A DNA stretch of 64,000 nucleotides from Adiantum capillus-veneris (GCA_014529385.2 CM043958.1:126269817-126333816); one strand, 5' to 3'; positions 37,801 to 51,120 are shown, counted from the first letter of the stretch. Translations and numbers: made by a program. The notes: generated by a model not told the origin, from the letters alone.

Positions 37801-39100
37801 AGATGACAACATTGAAAAGTATACTTGCTTTGGTTGCCAAACATGATTTGCATTTACATCAGATGGATGTGAAAACGGAATTTCTTCATGGAGATTTGCA
37901 TGAGGAGGTTTATATGTAGCAGCCACAAGGGTATGTTGAGAAAGGCAATGAGAAATTGGTATGTCATTTGAGAAAGAGTCTCTATGGTTTGAAACAGGCA
38001 CCAAGAGGATGGTACAAGAAGTTTCACCAATTTATGCTTTCTCAAGGATACAAGAGAAGTGAGATAGATCATTTCCTGTATACTCGACAAGCTAAGGATG
38101 GTAGCTTGATAATCCTCATCTTGTATGTGGATGACATGTTACTTGCTGGTAGATAAATGGTAGAAATTTTAGCTCTTAAGTCAAAAATGGCAAAGGTTTT
38201 TGACATGAAAGACATGGGTGAGGCAAGTCATATACTGGGTATGCGTATCCAATGAGATAGGTCAAAGAAGATGCTTTACTTATCTCAGGAAGAGTATATT
38301 GACAAGGTGTTGCAATGCTTCCATATGGACAGGGGAAAGGCATTGATGACACCATTGCCATCATATGTGAAACTAAGCAACCAAGATTTCCCACAGTCTG
38401 AGGTGGAAAAGGTTGAAATGGATACTATGGTGTATGCATCTGCATGTGGGAGTTTGATGTATGCAATGATTGCTACACGTTCGGATATTGAATTTGCAAT
38501 GGGAGTGGTTAGCAGATATATGTCAAATCCCGGCAAGAAATATTGGGAGGCAGTGAAAGGTATCATGAGATACTTAAAACATACAAAGAGTATGTGCATA
38601 TGCTATGGTTGTCAGGATTTGACTCAGATTATGCAGGAGACTTGGATAAGAGGAGATCTACATCAGGCTATGTCTTTACATTGGTTGGAGGTGCCATATC
38701 ATGGCAATCTTGCTTACAAGATTGTATTACACAGTCTACTACAAAAGCTGAGTATGTTGCAGCAAATGAGGCATGCAAAGAAGCTATTTGGCTTGGTAGA
38801 TTGGTAGCAGACTTGGGAATCAAAGTAGATATGCCAAAGTTATATTGTGATAGTCAAAGTGCTATACAATTGGCAAAGAATCCAGAGTTCCATTCGAAGA
38901 CTAAGCATATTGATGTGAAATATCACTTCATTAGGGAAGTACTTGAAGACAAGCAGATACAACTGATGAAGATCCACACCAAGGACAATCCTACTGATCT
39001 ACTCACAAAGGGACAATCCTATTGATCTACTGATCTACTCACAAAGGGACTTCCAGGAGAGGGCTTTGTGCATTGTCTTGAGTTATTGGGCATTGGATAG
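34856..39100 (+). pseudogene. Copia-2 gag-pol, near full length but broken
   Basis: The start at 34,856 (MASSQSETLYNIKKLDGTNF) is a typical Copia gag opening. Then come the gag region, a CYHCGKNGHTREDC knuckle (35,562-35,605), protease, pre-integrase (WHRRLGHMS), integrase (FIDDYSRRVWVYFL, LRTDNGEEY), RT (LYGLKQAPRGWYK, YVDDMLLAG at 38,128) and RNase H ending LLTKG near 39,010. The protease site reads ESRAS instead of DSGAS, so the catalytic Asp is lost. In-frame stops include TAG at about 34,931, 35,267 and 37,917, TAA at 38,154 and TGA near 38,253. Frameshifts fall near 36,605, 37,230 and 38,610. A 270-bp in-frame tandem duplication sits in integrase, and a short duplication near 38,985-39,050 ends the last frame early. 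The copy cannot make a functional polyprotein. Confidence 0.9.
36601..37140 (+). repeat. 270-bp in-frame tandem duplication within Copia-2 integrase
   Basis: Unit 1 (36,601-36,870) and unit 2 (36,871-37,140) have the same length and no indels, and differ at about 17 positions. Both begin TGTGAA(G/T)CAAAAGGGATAAA, and a third TGTGAAGC at 37,141 follows unit 2. Unequal exchange or slippage between short TGTGAAGC matches would produce exactly this. Each unit carries the third catalytic Glu motif (QNGVAER) and the segment through LRVF, so the integrase frame holds two copies of that region. Confidence 0.9.
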
Positions 39101-39158
39101 ATGGAAACCATGTAAATCTTTGTACATTTACAATTACTTAAAGTGCCACATTGGACTT

Positions 39159-39170
39159 TAAGTGGGAGGT
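39159..39170 (+). promoter_or_regulatory. Polypurine tract of Copia-2
   Basis: TAAGTGGGAGGT immediately precedes the 3' LTR start TGTTGGG, the expected plus-strand primer position. Confidence 0.75.
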
Positions 39171-39342
39171 TGTTGGGATTAAAGCCCAAGTGGCCTCTTA
39201 TACGGATATGGCCGGCCGCCCGCCTAACTTGCTTATCACTAACTCTTTGTATATACTCACTTATACTTGTGTGAATAATAAGATTCATGTAATAACCCTT
39301 CAACAAATTCTCTGCGTACTGTGTAAGCTCTCTATCTGTGTA

Positions 39343-39411
<69 letters not shown>

Positions 39412-39438
39412 CGATCTAAGCTCCGCTCCGCGACTTCA
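39171..39438 (+). repeat. 3' LTR of Copia-2
   Basis: Partner of 33,584-33,831, with the same TG...CA ends and an expanded GT tract at about 39,346-39,408. Divergence outside the microsatellite is about 11 in 215 positions by eye. Confidence 0.9.
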
Positions 39439-39473
39439 GTGGGGACCTCACACGTTGTATCAAAGCCTAGGTT
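39439..39473 (+). promoter_or_regulatory. End of the interrupted 5' LTR and primer binding site of the large-LTR element
   Basis: GTGGGGACCTCA (39,439-39,450) corresponds to the last bases of the LTR at 41,966-41,977. It is followed, after four bases, by TTGTATCAAAGCCTAGGTT (39,455-39,473). That matches the complement of initiator tRNA-Met (TGGTATCAGAGCC...GGTT) with few differences. Hence 31,521-39,450, minus Copia-2, is a 5' LTR. Confidence 0.7.
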
Positions 39474-39511
39474 AGGAAACTAAAAAAATTGTTTTTGTTT
39501 GAAAATTTAGA

Positions 39512-40130
39512 AAAATGAATTGGAGAATTGAGTTCGAGAACTTACCAGCATTGATGTTTCAGGAAGATGCCATTGCTGAGTATCACAAGTTCAAGACCTT
39601 TGAGATAATGTATTTTGAGGCTTGTCACTCTTCAAATTTTTCTTTTTGATGCAACATGATGAAGATTTTGATGAAGGCTTTTCTCCTCCATCAACAAGAA
39701 TCCAAAGGGGATGTGAACTTGCCTGGAAATGCAACGGTGGCATCTTTTACATCGATGTGAAGAAGCTCGAATGCCTCTCTTTTGATCTAAAGAAGCTTTG
39801 ATGGGGAGAAGAGCTGCGAGTTATCTAGCTTTACTACTTTCTTGGTACTATTAGAGATGACTACATTGTTATCTCTAAAGATGGCATTGACATGACCGTA
39901 AAGAATGGGTTTTCAATCAAGTGGTGAACGTGGTCCCTACCTATAGGATCAAACCCATTTCTATCCCTGACATCTTTCCCCAAAATAAGAGTCTTGTATT
40001 CTATGAACCCCGCAAAGATGTGTATAAAAGCTACTACTCATACAAAATAGTGGATTATAAAAACCTATCCACAAAGACCTATGAATTGTACTATTATGTC
40101 CTTGGGAATCCAGCTCTAAGAATCATATAG
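39512..40130 (+). pseudogene. Degenerate unidentified coding region inside the large-LTR element
   Basis: The roughly 0.8-kb interior contains a start-like MNWRIEFENLPALMFQEDAI at 39,512. Coding-like stretches follow in shifting frames (WKCNGGIFYIDVKKLECLSF; IRDDYIVISKDGIDMTVKNG), and then an open frame at 39,921-40,130 runs FPQNKSLVFYEPRKDVYKSY to LGNPALRII and stops at TAG. I recognise no gag, protease, RT or integrase motif. It could be a decayed non-standard gag or a captured gene fragment. The aromatic, non-repetitive character argues against random translation, but the frames are broken. Confidence 0.4.
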
Positions 40131-40265
40131 CTTTTTAGAAGAGCTAATCTTTGTATATAACGTAGTAAAATAAAAAGATGCTCATTTATGAGATCTCAAC
40201 TTTGTACACATCTTGATATAAATAAAGTTATGGCATCTTGAATTTAATAAAGATAGTTGCTTTCC

Positions 40266-41977
40266 TCTTATGGTATGGTTGACTATAAGCATGGGTAAGT
40301 ACATGAGGTGTATCACCCAAAAGGGTAAAGAGGGACACCTCTAATGACTAAGTGGGAGCTTGTGACACCTCTACATATGCTTTTAGCAAGAGGGGGAAAG
40401 TAGGGGAGGTATGGGGTTGATTTGAGCAACAAGGAACCTCCAAACTCTATATAAAGGGCATTCCCACTTAGTTTTACACACACTTGAACACACTTGGGTG
40501 AAGGGAGCTCTGCTGCTGTGGCAAACAACTTGGTGACTACCCCATCAAAGCTTTGAGAGATCAATAAGTCAAAAGCACATTTGGGTAATGTAAATCTATT
40601 ATTTAATCAAGTTATTATCAACCTCTTCTCTCAATTGGAGTCATTTTCAATTGATGCCATATTATTATTCAATTGGAATCCTTTCCAATTACTACCATAT
40701 TATTATTTATTTGAAATCCTTTCCAATTGCTACTCTATTATCAAATGCTATACTATTATTTACCTATCCTCAAATGGAAATCAACAATCATTAGACCTAT
40801 TTTATGGTAATTTCTCTACATTATAAAGTAATGAAGGTCTCACTGCTCGATTACATATTCAATTGTGTTGACTGCATGCACAATTCTTCATCAATGTAAC
40901 CTAGATTCTTGCATGAATTAGCTAATCATATTCAAGAATTTTGTCCAATTAAAATCATGGATTGTTCTTGCAAGTAGATATAAGTGATTAATCATGTGAT
41001 TAGTGTATGGATTATAACACATGTTTATCATAAGATTATGGCAGGGTTAAGCAAGCATATGTTTTTTGTTTGATGTGTGGAATAATCATATATATGTCTT
41101 GGAATTAAAACACTTATAATCATTTATCCTACTTCCATTGGATTCTTATACTTTAGCTTATAACTTTTCAAGTTAAGTTAAGTATCTAGTAGTGCTAAAG
41201 GCACCCAAGAGAACTTGCTATGGTGGATCATACGTTCACGAAGCCGGAACTAGTGATGGTAAAGGCAAAGGAAAGGCCCCGATGAATGAGGATGTGCCAC
41301 TTATCCCATGAAGTGATGTTATTGTTCATGAACAAGTAGGAAGCATTTTTTTTATAAAATGCATCATGAGTAATTAGGAAGTAGAAAACTACCTAAACAT
41401 TGAATTAGTCCCAATTTAAAACTGCATCAATTGAACTTGTTTATTTTCTTTAAGTTGTAATAATATGGAAGGACTGTTTGAGGATATATTGTTTGAAGTA
41501 GGAAAGAAACGTTTGCCTAGTAGGAAAAATCTTGAACCTTCTTCATTCAAAATCCTATACCAATATAGTCAAAACTCCCTTTGATATCCGGGGGCTTAGC
41601 AGAGTGAACACTAAAGTAGTGCATATGGGTGCACACATCTTGCGATTTTGTTCCCAGAATGCAAGATATTACTTGCAGGTTTGTGCCAATTATATGTGTC
41701 CTTGATAGCTATGGGGAAAAAGGTATTTGGATTTTCTCTCTTTTGGAAGGTGAGAATTAGAGACGTATAAATTTCTTGTATTAGTTCATGCTTTCCGTGC
41801 AAGACAGGGCTAGGAACCCTCTTCAATGGTTTGGACTCAAGTTACTTGATGACGAGAGACCATCCCTGGGAAATCAATTCCTTCTTGACTATGTTTTCTC
41901 AAGCGATTAGGGCTGATGATGTGTCGGGAGGTACCCTCCTACTGTCGAATGGATATGGTAACTGGGTGGGTACCTCA
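40266..41977 (+). repeat. 3' LTR of the large-LTR element
   Basis: Uninterrupted partner of 31,521-33,583 plus 39,439-39,450. It lacks the roughly 430-bp block and ends GTACCTCA at 41,977. The total element (about 4.6 kb without Copia-2) has very long LTRs and under 1 kb of interior, the layout of a non-autonomous LARD/TRIM-like element. I could not find a convincing 5-bp target duplication; CATGT (left) and CCTGT (right) are similar but not identical. Confidence 0.75.
40446..40455 (+). promoter_or_regulatory. TATA box of the 3' copy of the large LTR
   Basis: TCTATATAAA, identical to the box at 31,701-31,710. Confidence 0.6.
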
Positions 41978-42329
41978 CCTGTATTAAGTCCACTAGTAAT
42001 AACTTTGAACTGCTTGACATCAAACATAAAAATATAAAACTTGCTAAAGCTAATAAAAAAGATTTCTTGGATGTAGCCAAAGTATTCAAGCTGGTTGGTC
42101 TCTGTGTTCTCATTTGTAGCACTACTCTGACTTTCTTGGACAAATCTTTCTTTAACCCCACTATCAAAGGTGATCCTTCATTTTTCTATATGTTGCACTC
42201 TAAAGTGTCACCCATGCGACCATAAAGCTTTGTATTTGTGATACTACAAGCACATAAACTAAACAATTTTAATATTACTAACGTAATGTGGTCATATCGA
42301 TTTGCAAAAGGAAGTTTCAAAATTATTCA

Positions 42330-43300
42330 CATGCTAGTCGAAACCTCTCGACATCTCCTCTTGTTCTTCAGTAATCAACACTTTGTTCCTCTTTTCCTCC
42401 GAGATTGTTATAGCAAGTCACCGACCAGTAGGAAAGTCTGGCTTGAATTGCAAGCAATCTGTCAAGCATTGTTGCTTTTCCTCTTTGTACCTCTCTAACC
42501 ACTTTTGCATGACTTCTGGGTAGAGAAGACAAAATCTCATAACATTTTTCCGCATTGTGATATTCATCTTTCTCATGATGCCTTGTCCCTATGGCTTGTC
42601 CTCTATCACCTAGATGTTGTCCTCTATGGCTTGTCCTCTATCACCTAGATGTTGACATCAATAGTACACATTCAAGACATCTCTTGATCAATTGAACCCA
42701 AAAACTCATTGATGAGAACAAGAGACTCTTGCACAAGCCATCCTTCAGCCATGCTACCCTCAGAGCGAGTCCTTTGATGAACGAACCTTTTTAGAGTCTT
42801 CATGAATCTCTCCAAGAAGAACATCCACCTGCTATGAACTACCCCAGCAATTTCAACTTCATCGACCACATGCACAATAAAAACATTTGTATGGTAAGAA
42901 TGTTTGTTGGAACATGCTTCTCCACCATGCACACTACTTGGATAGAATTTAAGCGAGTTGCATCTATGTTGTCTTCTCTTATCTCTTTTGATGAGATCCA
43001 ATGCACTAACTCACTAATCTTATAGAGTGTGCTTCTAATGTCACCTGCCAGACAATCTTTTATGGAAATTGGTAAGAAAAATTGTAAAAATTGTGCCAAT
43101 TGTGGAACTTAAGATCACTAAGATTGGCATCTCTAGTAAAATTTGTTTTCAAACATTGCATACACCCAGTAGGAGTCTTGAATGAATATATGGTCTTCTT
43201 CAGTTGCTCCTCTACACGACGCAAAACCCATGGATCTCTTGGTATAGAAAAATTTCCATTGGGTTTAAGCCGAGGCCACATCTCTGGCATTCGACCCACA
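42330..43300 (-). pseudogene. CACTA-like (En/Spm) TNP2 fragment, DUF4218 region
   Basis: On the minus strand, about 43,299-43,150 encodes MWPRLKPNGNFSIPRDPWVL and a Cys-containing stretch. About 43,099-42,840 encodes MAQFLQFFLPISIKDCLAGD and then ISELVHWISSKEI. About 42,820-42,680 encodes ERFMKTLKRFVHQRTRSEGS, then MAEGWLVQESLVLINEFL. The last part resembles the DUF4218 signature RWMYPxERYMxxLKxYVRNKxxPEGSIAEGYxxxE of plant CACTA transposases. Further downstream, LLYPEVMQKWLERYKEE matches a position where these proteins have a similar helix. Frames shift and stops occur. The gene probably continues at 30,640-31,170 beyond the inserted LTR element. Confidence 0.65.
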
Positions 43301-43501
43301 GCCTATAGGTCGTCTCTTTGGGGGAAGGAGAATAAGAGAGCTTGGTGAAGCAAGCTTTTTTCCCTCCTCCACCCTTGTCGCTCACTACCACCAGATGCCG
43401 CCCATTGCCACCTCTGTCACTGGTAGCAATTGGCTATTTTTAAGCCACCGCAACCCCTTTGATCCTCCACATTTCACCACCACCTTCCAACTCCTTCCAA
43501 C

Positions 43502-43505
<4 letters not shown>

Positions 43506-43562
<57 letters not shown>

Positions 43563-43631
43563 CCCTCTCTCTCATAGAATCTCATGTTTTTTTCCTCCCT
43601 CTTCTTTGTTTTTCTCTTATTTCTTAGTATG

Positions 43632-43705
<74 letters not shown>

Positions 43706-43727
43706 TCCCTCTCTCTCTCTCTCTCTC
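43506..43727. repeat. Two (CT)n tracts
   Basis: CT runs at about 43,506-43,571 and 43,630-43,727 are separated by about 60 bp that includes CATAGAATCTCATG and a T/C-rich segment. The frames of Ser-Leu or Arg-Glu here are repeat translations. Confidence 0.95.
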
Positions 43728-44765
43728 AATATGGTGGTCACTTAAATTCAAGTTACCCAGCTTATTGGGTTGACGGTGGTTTCTTAATAAATTGTTGGCG
43801 ACTTTTTCTCACATTGAATCTATGACACTCATGGGCTTATGTATTAACTAGTGGTACTTACCATGGATGGCAGGTGCTTTGTCTGATGCTTTGGGTTTAT
43901 TTCTACTACCCTGCTTACACTAGTGATTCGATTGGTCCTATGCTATTATAGTGAAATAGAGGTTTTGCATATACACCTGATGGCATGGTAACACATAGGA
44001 TGTCTGGTTGTTTAGGATTCTTACTCTTTTCTTACATTAGTTTTTGGTTCAATCATCATTTAACAACTTGTTTAAGTGGTGAGATTTGGAACTTCTTTGG
44101 ACTTTGAATTGCTTTGGACCCATGATGGCTAAAAGTTCTTTTATTGATCGGAGTGGTGACTCCTAACTTATGGCTTGCTGTAATATGTTGGGAGGAGTGA
44201 TGACCCCCAAGCATACTTGTAGTTCAGGTTTAGAACTCTCTAAAGCTTCTCAATTTTAAAATCTTTGGAATTGGTAGCCTTAATCTAAATTCTTAAAAGG
44301 AATTAAAAATTTAAAAATCTTAACATTTTTATGAGAGTAAAAGCATGACAATTCTAAAATCTTTGTAATGGTATAAATAACAATTTTTTGGGAATGACTT
44401 ACTGTTAGATGTCATTCACCAAGCCCGATGGGCTAATGAGATCAATAACAAGTGTGGGTGGATCACGACACCTATCTTCCAACACGCATAAAGTATGTAC
44501 TAATGTATTTTTTGGTGTTGATGGTGGGCAGGTAACAATTCTCCCACTTCTGGCTATTCGGGTCTTGTTGGTGATGTCTTGGGAGTCATCGAGATACTCG
44601 TGATTTGGATAAAACTCTTTGCACTATTTACCTTTGGTTTTGTTCTGTTATGATTGTATAATGACTTGAATTATGGTATATTCAATTTGAAAAGTTATTC
44701 CTCATTTGTGTCTATGATAGTTCTGTTTCTCTGGCTCCTATGGTCTTCAACAGGTTCTTATTGTA
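43728..44765. other. No gene recognised
   Basis: Anonymous sequence; no open frame of note. The N-terminal core of the CACTA transposase, expected beyond 43,300 if the gene were complete, was not recognised. Confidence 0.4.
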
Positions 44766-47415
<2,650 letters not shown>

Positions 47416-47556
47416 AATTCAAACACACACACACACACACTATCCTCTCTATAAAACTCTCACTCTCACTCTCTCTCTCTCTCTTCCCCCCCCCCCCCCC
47501 CCCCTTCCCCCTTTGTCTATCCATCCCTCTTTTTCTCTGCCCCCCCCCCCCCCCAA

Positions 47557-47601
<45 letters not shown>

Positions 47602-47608
47602 CATCCTC

Positions 47609-47648
<40 letters not shown>

Positions 47649-47725
47649 TAAGTATTGAGAATCCTCTCCATTTATCCATGTCCATATCTCTCCATACTTT
47701 CTTGTGTGACCCCCCCCCCCCCCCC

Positions 47726-47809
<84 letters not shown>
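47416..47809. repeat. Compound microsatellite cluster with poly-C runs
   Basis: In order: CA tract, CT tract, two poly-C runs (about 47,486-47,504 and 47,540-47,554), CA tract (about 47,562-47,599), CT tract, a 60-bp spacer, a third poly-C run (about 47,710-47,726), then a CT run of about 80 bp. The arrangement CT, C-run, CA repeats, which suggests local duplication. Confidence 0.9.
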
Positions 47810-47813
<4 letters not shown>

Positions 47814-48117
47814 CCTATCTCTCTCATTATTGCGCATTGAAGAGGGTGGATATGGAATGAGAATGTGCATTTGACCCATTGCATTCCTTTTCATAGCCTT
47901 TCATATTCTATCATGTAATGCAAAAGCTTATGACTCTAGAAGTGTGTGGCACTTATACTCTCAAACTTGCAGTGAGCATAACTAACATAGTCAATGTGAC
48001 TCTTTTCCATTGCTTGAGTGTCCTGTTTCACATTGAAGGGAGTGGGAGCCAAGATGAATGATTGAGTTAGTGTGTATCAATCACAAGGGGATAGTCTCAA
48101 CCATATTGGAAGGGGTA

Positions 48118-48143
48118 CATTAGGAAAAGTTTGGACTCAAAAA
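48118..48143 (+). repeat. Left terminal inverted repeat of the 8.7-kb transposon
   Basis: CATTAGGAAAAGTTTGGACT, then CAAAAA. It pairs with 56,797-56,822. The inner 21 bp form the repeat if TA is the target duplication. Confidence 0.85.
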
Positions 48144-48513
48144 AGGACTTTTTGGCGTTAGAGAGAGAATGCTGTTCGACCAATAGAGTTTGAGTCACCA
48201 CAACGGTAGCTCCAATTTATTTGATTTTTATTTCAAATTTTTACGTTTTCAAAAAAGAGTTTTTTCTGTTAAAAAGATCTGAATAAGAAGATACGACGCG
48301 ATTTGTGAAAATTATTTCCCTGTCATGGCCGACGAACGCCGAATGTGCCATAACTCACATTCAATGAGGCACACCTTTTGATGAACACTTTTCAAGCTAC
48401 TACTTCTTGTGTAACTAGTGAGCCTCTTTTCTTCTATCGTTTTTGCGTAGTGTCACTTCGCAGCTAATAGAAGCAGAGATGGAAGGAAGACGACCGCGAC
48501 GACTGGTCGCTGG

Positions 48514-49771
48514 ATGTCTACCACAGTCACCATTGGTAGTTGGGTTCTGCTTCAAACAACAAGAAGAAAAAGGATCGAAAATGAATTCATCAACAGCTAC
48601 AAAGGACGTGTGAAAGATTTTTGCTTGTCTCAAACGGGAAAGACAGTGAAAGAGGTGCTCATTGAGCATGCATATATGCACTCTGAACTACGACTACAAC
48701 AATCACCTTTGGGGTTTCCTGCTCATAGACCAAACTGTGTGACTACTATATTGCTAAAAAGTCTTTAAAGATCCTTCAAGTTATTTTGTTGACTATTTCT
48801 TGTGACCATTCTCTTATCTTTTGTTTTTGCAGATATTTATCCTTCTAACAAAGAAGACTGGCAACCAATTGAGTGCATAATTGGTATTTTTGATGCTTTT
48901 CATGCTTCAGTGGGAGGACTTATGTACAAAACTAGTGCGAGAAGAGCTCTCGCAGAGAGGGGAGTTTTCTTTTACGACTACTTTTACAACGCCCCTTGCT
49001 CTGTCCATGGATTTGGCACTTTGAAACCTTTCCCTCTTCCCCAACAAGATTCCCCAAAGTGGCCAGTTTCAACTTCAGAAACCTCTGAGTGTTTTAGACT
49101 CAAGCTTCATCAAGAACTTTTGAAGTGTTTGCGACCAAACATTGCAAGCAGGCAAGTACGAGTCAGTCTATTTATGCCATTACATGTCTTTATAGATTTC
49201 TTCCACGATGAGGAGGTTAGAAAAACAGAAACCATGTTCATCTGCAAATCCCAAACTTGCCTTGATTTTTTGGATGATAATTGGGATGTCAGTTATTCTG
49301 AAGGCATTTTTGCAAAGTTGACAAGCGCTCGATTGTGATGCAAGTGTATGATAGCATCACAGAATTTTATAATTTCTTTCTACTACATGAGGTGGCATCG
49401 AGTGAATGGTCAATTGGTAGCTATGGATCAAGATTTAAGTGACAATGCTTTTAATCCCTTGATGTCCATCGAGATATGGTTTTCAAATTATTTGCTTATA
49501 GTTGTTGTGGTCATATCAAATGTCACTTTAAGAGAGGTTCGAGAGGATCTGTTAAATGAGTCCGATCTCAATTTGCCTTCAAAATTTGTTTTCAAGTGTA
49601 ACATGCGAAAGGTACTAAGCTACATGTATTACTTTTATATGTTAATGTTTCTATCATGCTCATGTATCCCAATGTCTTATCGCGTACATTGCATTGCAGG
49701 TACCTCACACACAAGAAAATACGACTCTTTGTGCACATATTACTAGCGACAGACTTGAAATAGTGAACTAA
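48514..49771 (+). CDS. Intron-containing transposon gene A, function unknown
   Basis: First coding candidate: ATG at 48,514 (MSTTVTIGSWVLLQTTRRKR), reaching about 48,660. An acceptor TTTTTGCAG ends at 48,832, and a 500-bp exon follows (IYPSNKEDWQPIECIIGIFD, then GVFFYDYFYNAPCSVHGFG). The 3' part near 49,400-49,611 encodes VTLREVREDLLNESDLNLPS, then KFVFKCNMRK. Intron 49,612-49,699 (GT...TTGCAG, 88 bp) joins in frame to a last exon ending TAA at 49,771. I could not settle the first donor, and a TGA at 49,336 either ends the second exon frame or lies in an intron, so the model is approximate. I do not recognise the protein. It reads away from the left end, opposite to the H3-like gene. Confidence 0.45.
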
Positions 49772-50123
49772 CTGTACACAATGATTCAAATACTATCCTC
49801 AAAGATTACTCGACAAAGGCAGCTCTCTACATTACCAAACACCACTGGATCCTCACTCTCCCATTTTTTTGGAAATCTGTACACAGCATTTTGTAAACTT
49901 TGAACCATAATCAAAACAAAAGTCAAATTTTGTACCCTTCATGATAAGCCAAAACAAAATTTTTTTCCGTCTCCATGTTCACTGACTAGAACCAGTCAAC
50001 TACTTCCACTAAAGATGTATTCTCGACCGTCAAAACGACCGAGAGGTTCGAGTCAAGGACGGCGACATCATTTTGCATATTCCAAGGCAAATTTGAAACT
50101 ACAAAACTGTAAAGATATTCGTG

Positions 50124-50522
50124 TCATACAAAATTCAATATATTAAAAGAATTTATTGTGAAAAAAAGAATAGCACGCACCAAAGCAAGCAATTGATGAT
50201 TGAGTCTGTGAGTTCCCTCGTCCGGTTCTGTAAAATTGCAATCTCGTGACGTGATAGGGAAAATACAGAATATGCGTCCCCACAGAGGAAGGCCAACATG
50301 GAAATAGGGAAACAACAATGAAAAATCATCAGCGTTGGCGTCGCTGATGGCATCTGCCATTTGTTCCTCCATCATCTCAAGGCGTAACTTCTTCAATCTT
50401 TCAATATCGTCTTCTGTTCTGTCCCGCTCAGTGTTGAGACGGGTGTTGTATCGATGAATTTGTGTAGACACTTCATGAACTTTGACGTTGTCAATAGGTG
50501 GTATTCTAAGAATATTGTCCAT
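50124..50522 (-). CDS. Small charged ORF downstream of the H3-like gene
   Basis: 132 codons from ATG at 50,522, 42 bp after the H3-like stop and on the same strand. The first 70 residues are strongly charged and helical, with a likely coiled coil (NTERDRTEDDIERLKKLRLE, then MMEEQMADAISDANADD). The C-terminal half is hydrophobic and may be intronic read-through. A GT...TTTCAG pair (about 50,566-50,529) could splice the end of the H3 frame towards it, but the implied 38-bp intron is shorter than the others here. Function unknown. Confidence 0.4.
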   Translation of the reverse strand: MDNILRIPPIDNVKVHEVSTQIHRYNTRLNTERDRTEDDIERLKKLRLEMMEEQMADAISDANADDFSLLFPYFHVGLPLWGRIFCIFPITSRDCNFTEPDEGTHRLNHQLLALVRAILFFTINSFNILNFV

Positions 50523-50564
50523 CTTTCGGTCTGAAATACCGGCAGGCGATATTGTTTTGTCATA

Positions 50565-50999
50565 CTACCTGAACCTAAGAAGGCGATGTGTGTTGATGTC
50601 TCGCGGCATCAATGTTGCCCTATGGGCGTGGGCCGAAAGAATGTACCCGTCCTGGAAAAGCTCTACAAAAAAATCCTTGGCGACCTCGTGCAAGCACCCC
50701 ATTGCACTTCGAGACCACCGGAAATTCAGGTTGTGTTGCTTACAAATCTCGTGAGCAAATCTCTGGAATGGCAGTTTAGGTATTGCCAATGAAATGTGCT
50801 TTTGCAGCTTACGAAGTTCGAGTAGAATGCTCCTATTCTGCTCGTATCTTCTTCTTCGCATTGTTTCCCGTAACTGCGGCATGGTCTTGCTCGGAATCCC
50901 CTGCGATGTTGACGGTTGCACTACAGACGAGCTAGCCTAGCGCTGCGGACCAGATTGGCCAGGATAAACCTTCCTTGTTGTTTGCTTTGTGCGGGCCAT
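50565..50999 (-). CDS. Histone H3-like protein inside the transposon (one premature TAG)
   Basis: The ATG at 50,999 begins MARTKQTTRKVYPGQSGPQR, followed by TAG as codon 21. The same frame then runs to a TAG at 50,565, 144 residues in all (H3 is about 135). The start is chosen because residues 1-9 reproduce the H3 tail ARTKQTARK with one change, keeping the Lys4, Arg8 and Lys9 equivalents. The histone-fold part aligns without gaps to H3: LELRKLQ, then IPKLPFQRFAHEI, FRWSRSAM, HEVAKDFFVELFQD, HAHRATLMPRDI. By hand about 26 of 68 positions from PFQR onward are identical. Loop 1 has the canonical H3 length, although FRW recalls CENH3. The αN region is replaced by an Arg-rich stretch (ETMRRRRYEQNRS). 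Conservation of both tail and fold in a diverged protein implies past selection; the TAG (probably from CAG) suggests recent loss or read-through. Confidence 0.8.
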
Positions 51000-51113
51000 G
51001 ACCTGAACGAGGAGAATGCGAGAAAATATGGAAATCTGGATGTGGGTAAAAACGCAGAGTGACTAGAGACACGTACTTTGGAAAAAACGATGAGAAAAAA
51101 GAGGGGGGGGGGT

Positions 51114-51120
51114 GTTTATA
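51114..51120 (-). promoter_or_regulatory. TATA box of the H3-like gene
   Basis: TATAAAC on the minus strand, 115 bp upstream of the ATG at 50,999 and preceding a pyrimidine-rich leader. Position and sequence fit a plant core promoter. Confidence 0.45.

Noticed and set aside
50529-50566. A 38-bp intron joining the H3-like frame to the next ORF.
   Set aside because: GT and AG ends exist, but the length is about half that of the other introns here (71-88 bp) and the joined frame meets a stop after eight codons.
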